The translations under genes were made by a program, and so were the position numbers. From the NCBI GenBank assembly GCA_963732155.1, contig CAVSYB010000007.1, positions 356,260 through 420,259 of the forward strand: a stretch of DNA of 64,000 nucleotides, read 5' to 3'. The notes beneath the pieces are model-generated. The model ran no database searches. It saw only the letters and a program-made list of their open reading frames with translations, and had not been told where the DNA came from. This DNA is from Roseiarcus sp963732155 (lineage in GTDB: Bacteria; Pseudomonadota; Alphaproteobacteria; Rhizobiales; Beijerinckiaceae). Shown piece after piece: positions 1 through 8,586 of the stretch. How positions within the stretch are numbered: the first letter of the stretch is position 1; each line of letters starts with the position of its first letter.

Positions 1-486
1 GCTCACGCGGAACTGGACGTCGACGATGTTCTGATCGCCGGTCAGCATCAGGCTTTCTTCCGGCGCCTGGGCGCGGTTGCGCCCGGTTTCAACCCCCGGC
101 TCCGCCTCGCTGCGATAGCCGACTTCGGTGATCTTCTGGTCCCAGACGGGCGCCTTGATCACCGTCCCGACCGGCCACGGCCAATTGTAATTGAGGCCGG
201 CGGCGGTCTTGCCGGTGTAACGGCCGAACACCAGGTTGATGCCGACCTCGTTGGGCTGAACCGTGTAAAAACCCCAGGCGAACCACAGCAGGACCACGAT
301 CAGGCCGAGAAATATCACGCCGCGCCCAGCGATTCCGCCGCCGTTCGGCAGCAGCCCGCGCAGGCCCGCCTGCAGGCGGCGCAGCACTTCTTCAAGATCG
401 CCCGGAGGCTGCAATCCGCCGGGCCCCTGCCCCCACGGCCCCTGGCCGGAGCGCCACGGTCCGCCGCCTTGATTATTCCAGGACAT
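1..486 (-). CDS. hflK: HflK, FtsH protease modulator subunit (N-terminal part, cut by window edge)
   Basis: HflK pairs with HflC in a membrane-anchored SPFH/prohibitin complex that restrains the FtsH protease. Only the first 162 codons are present; the rest lies beyond base 1. The visible protein begins MSWNNQGGGPW and has a Gly/Pro/Gln-rich cytoplasmic tail of about 60 residues. A single hydrophobic segment (GVIFLGLIVVLLWFAWGFY) follows, then the start of the SPFH domain (YTVQPNEVGINLVFGRYTG). This layout is typical of HflK. The start is the ATG at 486. HAD dehalogenase gene is transcribed divergently. The partner hflC would be expected further along the minus strand, outside the window. Confidence 0.9.
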   Translation of the reverse strand, partial: MSWNNQGGGPWRSGQGPWGQGPGGLQPPGDLEEVLRRLQAGLRGLLPNGGGIAGRGVIFLGLIVVLLWFAWGFYTVQPNEVGINLVFGRYTGKTAAGLNYNWPWPVGTVIKAPVWDQKITEVGYRSEAEPGVETGRNRAQAPEESLMLTGDQNIVDVQFRVS

Positions 487-652
487 GATTCCTCTTGCCG
501 GGCCGAGCCCCGCTTTGCTGCGCGCCTATATAAGCAACGGGAATGGCCGGGGCAACGCGGCGGCGCTCGAAAGCCTGGCGTCGTTGCGCCTAAGCTGTCC
601 TGACGCCTTCGGGCCGGCATGCGGCCGGCCGGGCGGATCCGAGGGGACCCAA

Positions 653-1360
653 ATGACACTGAAACCGCTCGACGGAGTCGGCGCCTGCGTGTTCGACGCC
701 TACGGGACGCTGTTCGATCCGGCGTCCGCCGCGCGGGGCTGCGCCGATCTGCTCGGCGACCGCGCGGCGCCCCTGGCGGCGCTATGGCGCGACAAACAGC
801 TCCAATACACCTGGCTGCTGGCGGCGCAGGATCGACACGCTGATTTCAGCGAGGTCACGAGCGGCGCCCTCGATTTCGCGCTGGAGACGCTCGGGTTCGA
901 CAGCCCCCTTCTGCGCGAGCGTCTGTTGAAGCTCTTTTTGACGCCCGATTGTTTTCCGGAGGCTCCCGAAGCGTTGCGGCGCCTGAGGGCGGCCGGAGTC
1001 CGGCTCGCCATATTGTCGAACGGCGCGCCCGAAATGCTTCGCGCCGCGGTCGACGCCGCGGGGCTGGACGGGCAATTCGAGGCCGTGCTTTCGGTCGAGG
1101 AGGTCGGCGTCTACAAGCCGCATCCGAAAGTCTATCAGCTCGCGGTCGACCGGCTCGGCCTGCCGGCCTCCGCGATGGCGTTCACCTCTTCGAACGGCTG
1201 GGACGCCTACGCCGCTTCGGCGTTCGGGATGCGCGTCGTCTGGTGCAACCGCCGTGGCCAGCCACGCGAGCGGCTCCCCGGCGCGCCGGATCGGGAGGTG
1301 CGGTCGCTGGCGGAGCTGCCGGCGCTCGTCGCGCTGCCTGGAGACGACGACGCCAACTGA
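653..1360 (+). CDS. haloacid dehalogenase type II (HAD superfamily hydrolase)
   Basis: A 235-residue HAD hydrolase of the L-2-haloacid dehalogenase type, which replaces the halogen of short 2-haloacids with hydroxyl through an aspartyl ester. Motif I is FDAYGTLFD, with nucleophile Asp15. Motif II is the Ser in LSNGAPE. Motif III is the Lys in YKPHPKVY. The type II signature SSNGWDAYAASAFG lies near residue 180, followed by VVWCNR. The ATG at 653 is chosen because GAGGGGA lies 6-12 bases upstream and the protein then starts just before motif I; an upstream open frame from 485 has no homology. Physiological substrate is unknown, and many such genes in non-degraders act on other small acids. Confidence 0.85.
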   Translation: MTLKPLDGVGACVFDAYGTLFDPASAARGCADLLGDRAAPLAALWRDKQLQYTWLLAAQDRHADFSEVTSGALDFALETLGFDSPLLRERLLKLFLTPDCFPEAPEALRRLRAAGVRLAILSNGAPEMLRAAVDAAGLDGQFEAVLSVEEVGVYKPHPKVYQLAVDRLGLPASAMAFTSSNGWDAYAASAFGMRVVWCNRRGQPRERLPGAPDREVRSLAELPALVALPGDDDAN

Positions 1361-1464
1361 CGGGAATTGCGCGCCGCGCGGCGTCGGAGCCACGCGAATC
1401 CTCTCTTGGGGCGGGCCGTATGACGCATCGCGGCGGCGTCTTGCCGATCTCGCGCACAGGCGCC

Positions 1465-2271
1465 TCACTTGGGCCCGCGAGGTCCGAGCAGCATCACCAG
1501 TTTTTCGTCCGGTCGACCGACCGGCGTCAGCGTCACCTGTTCATAGCGCAGCGCGCCATCGACGGGGTGGTTGAAGGCGCGCAGCCCGCCCTCGCGCGCC
1601 AGAACGGCGTGATCGCTCCAGAACGTCGCAAAATCCGGGCTTGCCGTCCGCAAGCGGTCGACCAGGGCGCGCAAAGCCGAATCGTCCGGGCTGCGCCCGG
1701 TATCGGCGCGAAGCTCGGCGACGAGGCGCCGCGCGCGGTCCTCCCAGTCCAAGATGAACGCGCGCGCGGCGCGGCTAAGGAAGACGTAATCCAGCAGGCA
1801 CGGCTCCCCGCTCCGCAGCCAGTCGCTGAAGAGTCGCGCGGCGGGTTCATTCCAGGCGCGCGCCCGCCAAAGGCGATCGAGCAGATAGGCCGGCGCGGTC
1901 ATCGCGTTCAACGCGTCGCGCAAGCCCTGAGAAGGCCCGTCCTCCTCACGTCGTCCCGACGAGGACTCGACGGGGTCGCGCTTGCGCGTCAGCTCGAACA
2001 GGTAGGATCGCTCGGCCGGAGTCAGTCGCATGGCCGTCGCCAGCCGCGCCAGGGCGGCCGAAGAGACCGAGATGTCGCGGCCCTGCTCGATCCAGGCGTA
2101 CCAGGTCGGACTCATCCCGCAAATCTGCGCCATTTCCTCGCGACGCAGGCCCGGCGTCCGCCGGCGCTCCGCGCGACCCGGCGCCAGGCCGACGTCCGCG
2201 GCGCGCAGTTGTTCGCGGCGTCGCCGCAAGAAGGCGCCCAGCAGGCGCCGCTGGTCGAGGGGCAGCAGCAT
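1465..2271 (-). CDS. XRE-family transcriptional regulator with MmyB-like ligand-binding domain
   Basis: A 268-residue regulator. The N-terminal helix-turn-helix (about residues 10-75) contains LRREEMAQICGMSPTWYAWIEQG, shown here in pieces: the MmyB-family signature TPGLRREEMA and the recognition helix SPTWYAWIEQGR. The C-terminal domain (about 110-260) matches the MmyB-like PAS-type ligand-binding domain, including FATFWSDHAV and the usual ending in which residues equivalent to VDGALRYEQVTL form a strand. It is transcribed divergently from a SAM methyltransferase 87 bases away, a common local-regulator arrangement. Inverted repeats in the shared region are candidate operators. The ATG at 2271 begins MLLPLDQRR; a slightly longer product from a non-ATG start cannot be excluded. 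Effector unknown. Confidence 0.85.
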   Translation of the reverse strand: MLLPLDQRRLLGAFLRRRREQLRAADVGLAPGRAERRRTPGLRREEMAQICGMSPTWYAWIEQGRDISVSSAALARLATAMRLTPAERSYLFELTRKRDPVESSSGRREEDGPSQGLRDALNAMTAPAYLLDRLWRARAWNEPAARLFSDWLRSGEPCLLDYVFLSRAARAFILDWEDRARRLVAELRADTGRSPDDSALRALVDRLRTASPDFATFWSDHAVLAREGGLRAFNHPVDGALRYEQVTLTPVGRPDEKLVMLLGPRGPK

Positions 2272-2302
2272 CGGGGTGGCGTTTATACCAGGATAAGTCG
2301 CC

Positions 2303-2322
2303 AACTTGTAACAGGTTAAGTT
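2303..2322. promoter_or_regulatory. candidate operator in the divergent MmyB/methyltransferase promoter region
   Basis: An imperfect inverted repeat with arms AACTT (2303-2307) and AAGTT (2318-2322) lies between the two divergent starts. A second short repeat, TTAT at 2283-2286 and ATAA at 2293-2296, is next to it. These are the only AT-rich symmetric elements in the 87-base divergent region. Binding by the MmyB-type regulator is inferred from position only. Confidence 0.35.
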
Positions 2323-2358
2323 CGGGCGGAAAACGGCGCCTCGACCAGGAGAGAAACC

Positions 2359-3129
2359 ATGAGCGACACCCAGCACAATTTCGTGGCGAAGCATTACGCT
2401 CCGCGCGCCGCCGCCTATGTCGCCAGCCCGGTGCACAGCGCCGGCGCCGATCTCGATCAAATCGAATCCTTGGTGCGCGGCCGCGGAGACGCCCGCGTGC
2501 TGGATCTGGGATGCGGCGGCGGCCATGTCAGCTATCGCGTCGCGCCGCATGTGGGCGAGGTCGTCGCCTGCGACCTCACGCCGGACATGCTGGCGCATGT
2601 CAAACGCACGGCGAGCGAGCGAGGATTGGACAACATCCGCGTGCAGCAGGGCGCGGCGGAGCGGCTTCCCTTCGCCAACGCCTCGTTCGACATCCTGCTG
2701 TGCCGATACACCGCCCATCACTGGCGCGACCTGGAAGCGGGACTGCGGGAAGCCCGGCGGGTGCTGAAGACCGGCGGGCGCGCCGTTTTCGCCGACGCGA
2801 TTGCGCCCGCCCATCCCCTGCTCGACACGCATCTGCAGACGATCGAGCTGCTGCGTGATCCCTCGCATGTGCGCAACTACAGCGCCGCCGAATGGATCGC
2901 GGCGCTCGGCCGCTCAGGCTTTTCGGCCACCGGATTGACGGCGCGCAAGCTCCCTCTGGATTTCGCCTCGTGGACGGAGCGGACCAACACGTCCGAGCTT
3001 GGCGCCGCCGCCATCCGCATGGTTCAGACGCAGGCGAGCGCCGCGGCGCGCGAGCACTTCGCAATCGCCGACGACGGCGGGTTCCAGCTCGACACGTTGA
3101 CGATCGAGGCCGTCGCCAGCGGAGCATGA
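2359..3129 (+). CDS. class I SAM-dependent methyltransferase (UbiE-like)
   Basis: A 256-residue Rossmann-fold methyltransferase. Motif I is VLDLGCGGGHVSYR (about residues 48-61). Motif II is the acidic VVACDLTPDML. Motif post-I is the QGAAERLPFANASFD segment, and CRYTAHHW is the motif IV region. This pattern fits the UbiE/COQ5-like small-molecule group (Methyltransf_11), but the acceptor cannot be read from sequence. The start ATG at 2359 has AGGAGAG 6-12 bases upstream. It lies divergent to an MmyB-type repressor that probably controls it. It is not the ubiquinone gene ubiE itself, which is larger in conserved motifs and usually sits beside ubiB in this order. Confidence 0.85.
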   Translation: MSDTQHNFVAKHYAPRAAAYVASPVHSAGADLDQIESLVRGRGDARVLDLGCGGGHVSYRVAPHVGEVVACDLTPDMLAHVKRTASERGLDNIRVQQGAAERLPFANASFDILLCRYTAHHWRDLEAGLREARRVLKTGGRAVFADAIAPAHPLLDTHLQTIELLRDPSHVRNYSAAEWIAALGRSGFSATGLTARKLPLDFASWTERTNTSELGAAAIRMVQTQASAAAREHFAIADDGGFQLDTLTIEAVASGA

Positions 3130-3162
3130 CCCGCGACCGCCGAGGCCCGCCGCCCCTGCGTC

Positions 3163-4485
3163 TCAGTCGCGTATCGCCGCGTCGCCCTCGAGGTCCTGCC
3201 CTTTCTCGGGCGATTTCGCGATCGGCGCCGCGAGAGGCGCGATTCGCAGAGCCGTGATCCGGTTGCGATTCTTGCGCAGCACTTCGAACCGGAACCCGTG
3301 GAACACGAATACCTGCTTGGGCTCGGGAATCGCCCGCGCTTCATGAATCACCAGGCCGGCGATCGTGGTGGCCTCCTCGTCGGGCAGCGCCCAGTCCATC
3401 GCGCGGTTGAGATCGCGGATCGTCACCGATCCCTCGACGACGACCGAGCCGTCGGGCTGCGACCGGATGCCGGGGACCGCGACGTCGTGCTCGTCCTTGA
3501 TGTCGCCGACGATCTCTTCGATGATGTCCTCCAGCGTCACCAACCCCAGGACGACGCCATATTCGTCGACGACCAGCGCGAAATGGGTCTTGCGGCGCAG
3601 GAACGCCTGCAACTGGTCGCGCAATGTCGTGGTTTCCGGCACGAACCAGGCTTCAAGCGCAATGTCCTCGATATTGACGCGGCTTGAATCGCCGTCGGCG
3701 GAGGCGACCGCGCGGAAGAGATCCTTGGCGTGCAGGACACCGATGATGTTGTCGGGCGCGCCGCGCCACAGCGGCAGGCGCGTATAGGGCGAGGCGAGCA
3801 CCTCGCGCACCAGCTCGCGCGGCGGCAGGTCGGCGTTGATGGTGCGCATATTGGTGCGGTGGATCATCACCTCCGACACCTCGATCTCGCCGAGTTCGAG
3901 CAACCCGCCGAACATGTCGCGCTCCGAACGCGCGACGCCCCCTTCGCGGTGCAGCAGGTCGACGGCGCCGCGCAGTTCCTCGTGTCCCGAGGCGATCGTC
4001 CGGCGCTCGCTGGGGCGCATGCCGCAAAGCCAGAGCAGGGAGCGCACGAAGCTTTCAATGGCGGCGACGACCGGCCAGAATATCGTGACGAAAAAAGAGA
4101 CGATCGGCGCGATGGCGAGGGAAACGCGATCGGGATAGGCGATGGCGATGGTCTTTGGCGTCACTTCGGCGAAGATGACGATCAGCGCCGTCATGATCGC
4201 CGTCGCATACACCGCGCCGTGGTCGCCGGCGACGGCGAGAAGCACGCTGGTCGCGAAAGACGACGCGGCGATGTTGACGACCTGGCCGCCAAGCAGCATC
4301 GCGCTGATCAAGCGCCCGCGCTCGGCGATCAGCCGGTTGACCAGCTTGGCGGCCTGATCGCCGTCCATTTCCAGCGCGTGCATGCGCGCGCGCGAGGCCG
4401 CCGTCAGCGCCGTTTCAGCGCCCGAGAAGAATGCCGACGCGAAAACGCTCGCCAACACGATCAGAGCGTCGACGGTGAGCGACAT
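3163..4485 (-). CDS. CorC/HlyC-family membrane protein (CNNM/DUF21, tandem CBS, CorC domains)
   Basis: A 440-residue integral membrane protein. An N-terminal DUF21/CNNM transmembrane domain (about 1-185, beginning MSLTVDALIVLASVFASAFF with SGAETAL) is followed by two CBS domains (about 210-330; MIHRTNMRTI, HFALVVDEYG) and a C-terminal CorC/HlyC domain ending near residue 425. Family members are linked to magnesium/cobalt efflux or membrane ion homeostasis; older annotations call them hemolysins without good reason. It follows aroKB by 56 bases on the same strand, and aroK-aroB-corC is a recurring gene order in Rhizobiales, so co-transcription is likely. The ATG at 4485 is chosen because the upstream frame runs antisense-like into aroKB. 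Confidence 0.88.
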   Translation of the reverse strand: MSLTVDALIVLASVFASAFFSGAETALTAASRARMHALEMDGDQAAKLVNRLIAERGRLISAMLLGGQVVNIAASSFATSVLLAVAGDHGAVYATAIMTALIVIFAEVTPKTIAIAYPDRVSLAIAPIVSFFVTIFWPVVAAIESFVRSLLWLCGMRPSERRTIASGHEELRGAVDLLHREGGVARSERDMFGGLLELGEIEVSEVMIHRTNMRTINADLPPRELVREVLASPYTRLPLWRGAPDNIIGVLHAKDLFRAVASADGDSSRVNIEDIALEAWFVPETTTLRDQLQAFLRRKTHFALVVDEYGVVLGLVTLEDIIEEIVGDIKDEHDVAVPGIRSQPDGSVVVEGSVTIRDLNRAMDWALPDEEATTIAGLVIHEARAIPEPKQVFVFHGFRFEVLRKNRNRITALRIAPLAAPIAKSPEKGQDLEGDAAIRD

Positions 4486-4541
4486 GGAGCCCTCGATGTT
4501 AAGCAGGCGCCCGTACCCGGCAGGCGATCGCGCCAAGTTTA

Positions 4542-6281
4542 TTATTTTCGCGCCAGTTCGTCGCTCAGAAAGTCGCGCGCCTGCAATTCGGCGACGTCGC
4601 GCGCGATGAAGCTCTCGCCTATTCCCGTGGCGAGGATGAAGGTCAGGCGGCCGCGTTCGACCTTCTTGTCCTGGCGCATCGCCGCCAGGATCGCCTCCGG
4701 ATCGGCGTCGAAGTCGGTGATTTTCGAAATCCGCGTCGGCAGGCCGACGGCGCGCAGATGGTTCTCGACGCGCACAGCGTCCTGTCCGGTGCAAAGGCCG
4801 AGCGTCCTGGAGAAACGGAAGGCGCAGGCCATGCCGATGGCGACCGCTTCGCCATGCACGAGGCGCGCGCCGTCAAAGCCGGTCAATCGTTCAAAGGCAT
4901 GCGCAAAGGTGTGGCCGAGATTGAGCAGGGCGCGCTCGCCCTGTTCGGTTTCGTCGGCCGCGACTACCGCCGCCTTGGCGGCGCAGCTCGTCGCGACGGC
5001 GCGCAGCCGCGCGGGGCCGCCCGCGTAAACGTCGCGCCAATGCGCCTCCAGCCATTCGAAAAAGGCGAGGTCGCCGATCAGGCCGTATTTCACCATTTCG
5101 GCGTAGCCGGCGCGAAATTCGCGCGCATTCAACGTGTCGAGCGCGCCGATGTCGGCCAAGACCAGCGCCGGCTGATGAAAGGCGCCCACGAGATTTTTGC
5201 CATGCGGCGAATTGATCGCGGTCTTGCCGCCGACCGACGAGTCGACCTGCGCGAGGAGGCTCGTGGGAATCTGCACCAGGCGAATCCCGCGCCGCACGCT
5301 CGCGGCGACGAAACCGGCGAGGTCGCCGACCACCCCGCCGCCGAGCGCGACCACGATGTCGCGCCGTTCGATGTGGGCGCCCAGCACGCCGTCGCACACC
5401 TCGGCGAACCGCGCATAGGATTTCGAAGCCTCGCCGGGCGGAACGACGATAGTCGCGCACCGCACGCCCGCCCGCGCGAGGGAGCCGGCGAGCGTCGCAA
5501 GATGCGCGGAGGCGACATGGCTGTCGGTCACGATGGCGCAATTGGCGCCCGGCGCGAGACGCGCAATATGCTCGCCCGCCTCGCCGATCAGGCCCTCGCC
5601 GATCACAATCTTGTAAGAGCGGGCGCCAAGCGCGACCGGCACTTCGACCCTTCGCGGCGCGCCCGGCGCAGCGGTCGCGCCGTCGGCCGCCGTCGCTGCG
5701 GCGCCTTTCGCCAGATGGGCCGCCAGCTTCGCCACGATCGCCTCGACAACCACGTCGTGCGGGCCGTCGCGCGGCTCGAACGTCAGGTCGGCCATCGCGT
5801 ACACCGGGCTGCGCTCCTCCAGGATGCGGCGCAGCGTCGCCTCGGGATCGGCCGTCTTGAGCAACGGGCGGTTCGACCTCTTGCGGACCCGGCGCATCAG
5901 CACCTCGAAATCGGGTTTCAACCAGATGGAGACGCCGGATTCGGCGATGCGCCGCCGCGTCGCTTCGTTCATGAAGGCGCCGCCGCCGGTGGCGAGCACT
6001 TTCTGGCCGTCGGCCAGCAGCCGCGCGAGCACCTTGCGCTCGCCCTCTCGAAAATAGGGTTCGCCGAACCGCTCGAATATTTCCGGCACGCTCATTTGCG
6101 CGCCCGCTTCGATCTCGGCGTCGGCGTCGACGAACGGCAGGTTGAGGCGCGCGGCGAGGCGCCGGCCGACCGAAGTCTTGCCCGCCCCCATCATGCCGAC
6201 GAGCACGATAGATCGTCCGCCAAGGGCGGCGACCAGACCGTCGCGATCGCTGAGCGCTGTTTCCGACATCGTTTCCTTCAT
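4542..6281 (-). CDS. aroKB: bifunctional shikimate kinase / 3-dehydroquinate synthase fusion
   Basis: A 579-residue fusion of two shikimate-pathway enzymes. Residues about 20-195 are shikimate kinase: P-loop GMMGAGKTS at 29-37, the shikimate-binding DADAEIE, and GGGAF. An Ala-rich linker (about 196-215) leads to 3-dehydroquinate synthase (about 216-579). That half has the NAD-binding GGGVVGDLAGFVA, PTSLLAQVDSSVGGKTAIN, and zinc-ligand regions LGHTFAHAFE and LVHGEA. The reactions are steps 2 (DAHP to dehydroquinate) and 5 (shikimate to shikimate-3-phosphate). The two genes are usually separate and adjacent in this order; here one uninterrupted frame spans both. A corC-like gene follows downstream. 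Start at 6281 (MKETMSETA); a second ATG at 6269 is also possible. Confidence 0.93.
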   Translation of the reverse strand: MKETMSETALSDRDGLVAALGGRSIVLVGMMGAGKTSVGRRLAARLNLPFVDADAEIEAGAQMSVPEIFERFGEPYFREGERKVLARLLADGQKVLATGGGAFMNEATRRRIAESGVSIWLKPDFEVLMRRVRKRSNRPLLKTADPEATLRRILEERSPVYAMADLTFEPRDGPHDVVVEAIVAKLAAHLAKGAAATAADGATAAPGAPRRVEVPVALGARSYKIVIGEGLIGEAGEHIARLAPGANCAIVTDSHVASAHLATLAGSLARAGVRCATIVVPPGEASKSYARFAEVCDGVLGAHIERRDIVVALGGGVVGDLAGFVAASVRRGIRLVQIPTSLLAQVDSSVGGKTAINSPHGKNLVGAFHQPALVLADIGALDTLNAREFRAGYAEMVKYGLIGDLAFFEWLEAHWRDVYAGGPARLRAVATSCAAKAAVVAADETEQGERALLNLGHTFAHAFERLTGFDGARLVHGEAVAIGMACAFRFSRTLGLCTGQDAVRVENHLRAVGLPTRISKITDFDADPEAILAAMRQDKKVERGRLTFILATGIGESFIARDVAELQARDFLSDELARK

Positions 6282-6512
6282 ACCGGGCCGTCGTCAAGCG
6301 CGCCGCCGCGGCCGCCCGACGGGGACGCCGAAATTTGGTCGTCCATACAACGGAATGCGCGAGATTGCGACAGCAGCCGATCCGGGGCCGGCGCGCGCCT
6401 TATCCGCCCGGGCGCCTTGCGCCGGGCGGTCAGACTAGTAACTTGGACGCGAGGGCTGGTCTTGGGCGTCGCCGGACGACGGAAGCCGCCGCCAGAAGTT
6501 GGGAGGATCGTG

Positions 6513-8585
6513 ATGGTCGGCTCCACCGAAACGGGCGATAGAAGAATCGCAGGGCCGCGCCTGATCGCGCTCGTCGGGCCGTTCCAAAGCGGCAAGACCA
6601 GCCTGCTGGAGGCGATTTTGGCGCGCGGCGGGGGCGCGCCCCGCCAGGGTTCGGTGCGCGAAGGCACCAGCATCGGCGATCCCAGCCCGGAAGCGCGCGC
6701 CCATGCGATGAGCGTCGAGCCCAACATCGCCAGCATCGATTATATGGGCGATCGCTTCACCTTCTTCGACTGCCCGGGTTCGGTCGAGTTCATCCACGAC
6801 ATGCGTCCGGCGCTGCCGGTCTGTGACGCCGCGGTCGTGGTCTGCGAGGCCGACAGCCGCAAATCGCTGGCGCTGCAAGTCATCCTGCGCGAACTCGAGG
6901 AGATGCGCCTGCCGCGGCTGCTGTTCCTGAACAAGATCGACCTCGCCAGCGCCGGCGTTCGCGAGACCCTGGCGATGCTGCAGCCGGCCTCGCGCACGCC
7001 CCTGCTGCTGCGTCAGTTGCCGGTCTGGCAGCATGGCGTCGCGACCGGCTTCATCGACCTGGCGCTCGAGCGGGCGTTCCTTTACCGCGAACACGCGCCC
7101 TCGACCGTCATCGAAACGCCGACGGGCGTCGCGCCCGACCACAAGGAAGCGCGCTATTCAATGCTGGAGCGGCTGGCCGATTACGATGACGCGCTGATGG
7201 AGCAATTGATCGGCGAAATCGAGCCGCCGCGCGATCGGGTTTTTGACGATCTCGCCAAGGAGCTTCGCGGCGGGCACATCGTGCCGCTGCTGATGGGCTC
7301 GGCCGACCGCGGCCATGGCGTCACCCGGCTCCTCAAGGCGCTGAGGCACGAAGCCCCTGGCGTCGAACAGACGCGCGAGCGGCTCGGCATTCCCGCCCAG
7401 GGCCCGGCGCTCGCCCAGGTCGTGCGCACCATTCACACCGGCCATGGCGGGAAATTGTCGCTCGCCCGCGTGTTGCGCGGCGCCTTCGCCGATGGCGCCA
7501 CCGTCGTCAGCTCACGCGGCGCGGAGGAGCGCATCGCCGGTCTTTCACGCCTGATGGGAGCGGCTTCCGCCAAGATCGCGCGCGCCGAACAGGGCGAGAC
7601 AATCGCCTTCGCGCGTCTCGAGCATGTGATGACCGGCGACCGGTTCAGCGACGGCAAGAAGGCGCCCGAGCCGGCGATTGTCGCTCCGCCGCCGGCCCCG
7701 ACCCAGTCCATCGCCGTGCATGTGAAGGATCGCAAGGACGAGGTGCGCCTCGCCGCCGCGCTGGCGAAACTATGCGAAGAAGACCCCGCGCTGGTCTATT
7801 TCCAGGATCAGGAATCGGGCGAACTCAAGCTGATGGGCCAGGGCGAGATGCATCTTCGCGTGACCATCGAGCGCCTCGCGGCGCGCTTCGGCGTCGCGGT
7901 CGAATCGAAAAAGCCGTCGGTCTCCTATCGCGAAACCATCCGTGACGCCGTCTCCGCCCGCGGACGCCACAAGAAGCAGTCGGGCGGCCACGGCCAGTTC
8001 GGCGATGTGGCGGTGGATGTCGCCCCCCGCGCGCGCGGCGAAGGATTTGTTTTCGCCGAAAAGGTGCATGGCGGCACGGTGCCGCGCCAATACTTTTCAT
8101 CCGTCGAAGCGGGCGCCCGCGACGCTTTGACGCGCGGTCCGTTGGGCTTCCCCGTGGTCGACGTCGCGGTGACCCTGACCGACGGCTCCTATCATTCGGT
8201 GGATTCGTCCGACATGGCGTTTCGCGCGGCGGCCAAAATCGCGCTGGGCGAAGCCCTGCCCAAGGCGCGTCCGGTCCTGCTGGAGCCGATTCTCGCCGTC
8301 TCGATCTACGTGCCCGCCGACGCGATGGCGCGCGCGAGCGCGCTGGTCAGCGCGAGACGCGGCCAGATCCTAGGCTTCGAGGCGCGCGAGGGCTGGGAAG
8401 GATGGGACACGTTGAGCGCGCTCATCCCGGAGGCGGAGATCGGCGATCTGATCGTCGAATTGCGGTCGGCGACCGCCGGGGCGGGCGGTTATGAGGCCAA
8501 ATTCGACCACCTGGCCGAATTGTCGGGTCGCCCGGCCGAGACGATTATCGCCGCCCGACGCCAAGCGCTGGTCTCAAACGTCTGA
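6513..8585 (+). CDS. elongation factor G-like translational GTPase paralogue
   Basis: A 690-residue EF-G-like protein with the five-domain layout: G domain about 15-270, domain II about 290-385, and domains III-V to the end. G1 is GPFQSGKTS (22-30), G3 is DCPG (86-89) and G4 is NKID. The Switch II residue that is a catalytic histidine in canonical EF-G (DTPGH) is Ser90 here, and the Switch I region is degenerate. It is therefore an EF-G paralogue rather than the main fusA, which normally sits with rpsL-rpsG-tuf. Such paralogues are widespread in alphaproteobacteria; possible roles include ribosome recycling or a condition-specific factor. The ATG at 6513 has GGGAGGA upstream; a long open frame before it has no homology. 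Confidence 0.85.
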   Translation: MVGSTETGDRRIAGPRLIALVGPFQSGKTSLLEAILARGGGAPRQGSVREGTSIGDPSPEARAHAMSVEPNIASIDYMGDRFTFFDCPGSVEFIHDMRPALPVCDAAVVVCEADSRKSLALQVILRELEEMRLPRLLFLNKIDLASAGVRETLAMLQPASRTPLLLRQLPVWQHGVATGFIDLALERAFLYREHAPSTVIETPTGVAPDHKEARYSMLERLADYDDALMEQLIGEIEPPRDRVFDDLAKELRGGHIVPLLMGSADRGHGVTRLLKALRHEAPGVEQTRERLGIPAQGPALAQVVRTIHTGHGGKLSLARVLRGAFADGATVVSSRGAEERIAGLSRLMGAASAKIARAEQGETIAFARLEHVMTGDRFSDGKKAPEPAIVAPPPAPTQSIAVHVKDRKDEVRLAAALAKLCEEDPALVYFQDQESGELKLMGQGEMHLRVTIERLAARFGVAVESKKPSVSYRETIRDAVSARGRHKKQSGGHGQFGDVAVDVAPRARGEGFVFAEKVHGGTVPRQYFSSVEAGARDALTRGPLGFPVVDVAVTLTDGSYHSVDSSDMAFRAAAKIALGEALPKARPVLLEPILAVSIYVPADAMARASALVSARRGQILGFEAREGWEGWDTLSALIPEAEIGDLIVELRSATAGAGGYEAKFDHLAELSGRPAETIIAARRQALVSNV

Positions 8586-8586
8586 T

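Noticed and set aside
4758..6512. Upstream extension of the EF-G-like frame back to 4758
   Set aside because: It runs antisense to aroKB and has no EF-G homology. ATG 6513 has a strong ribosome-binding site and the protein is full length from there.
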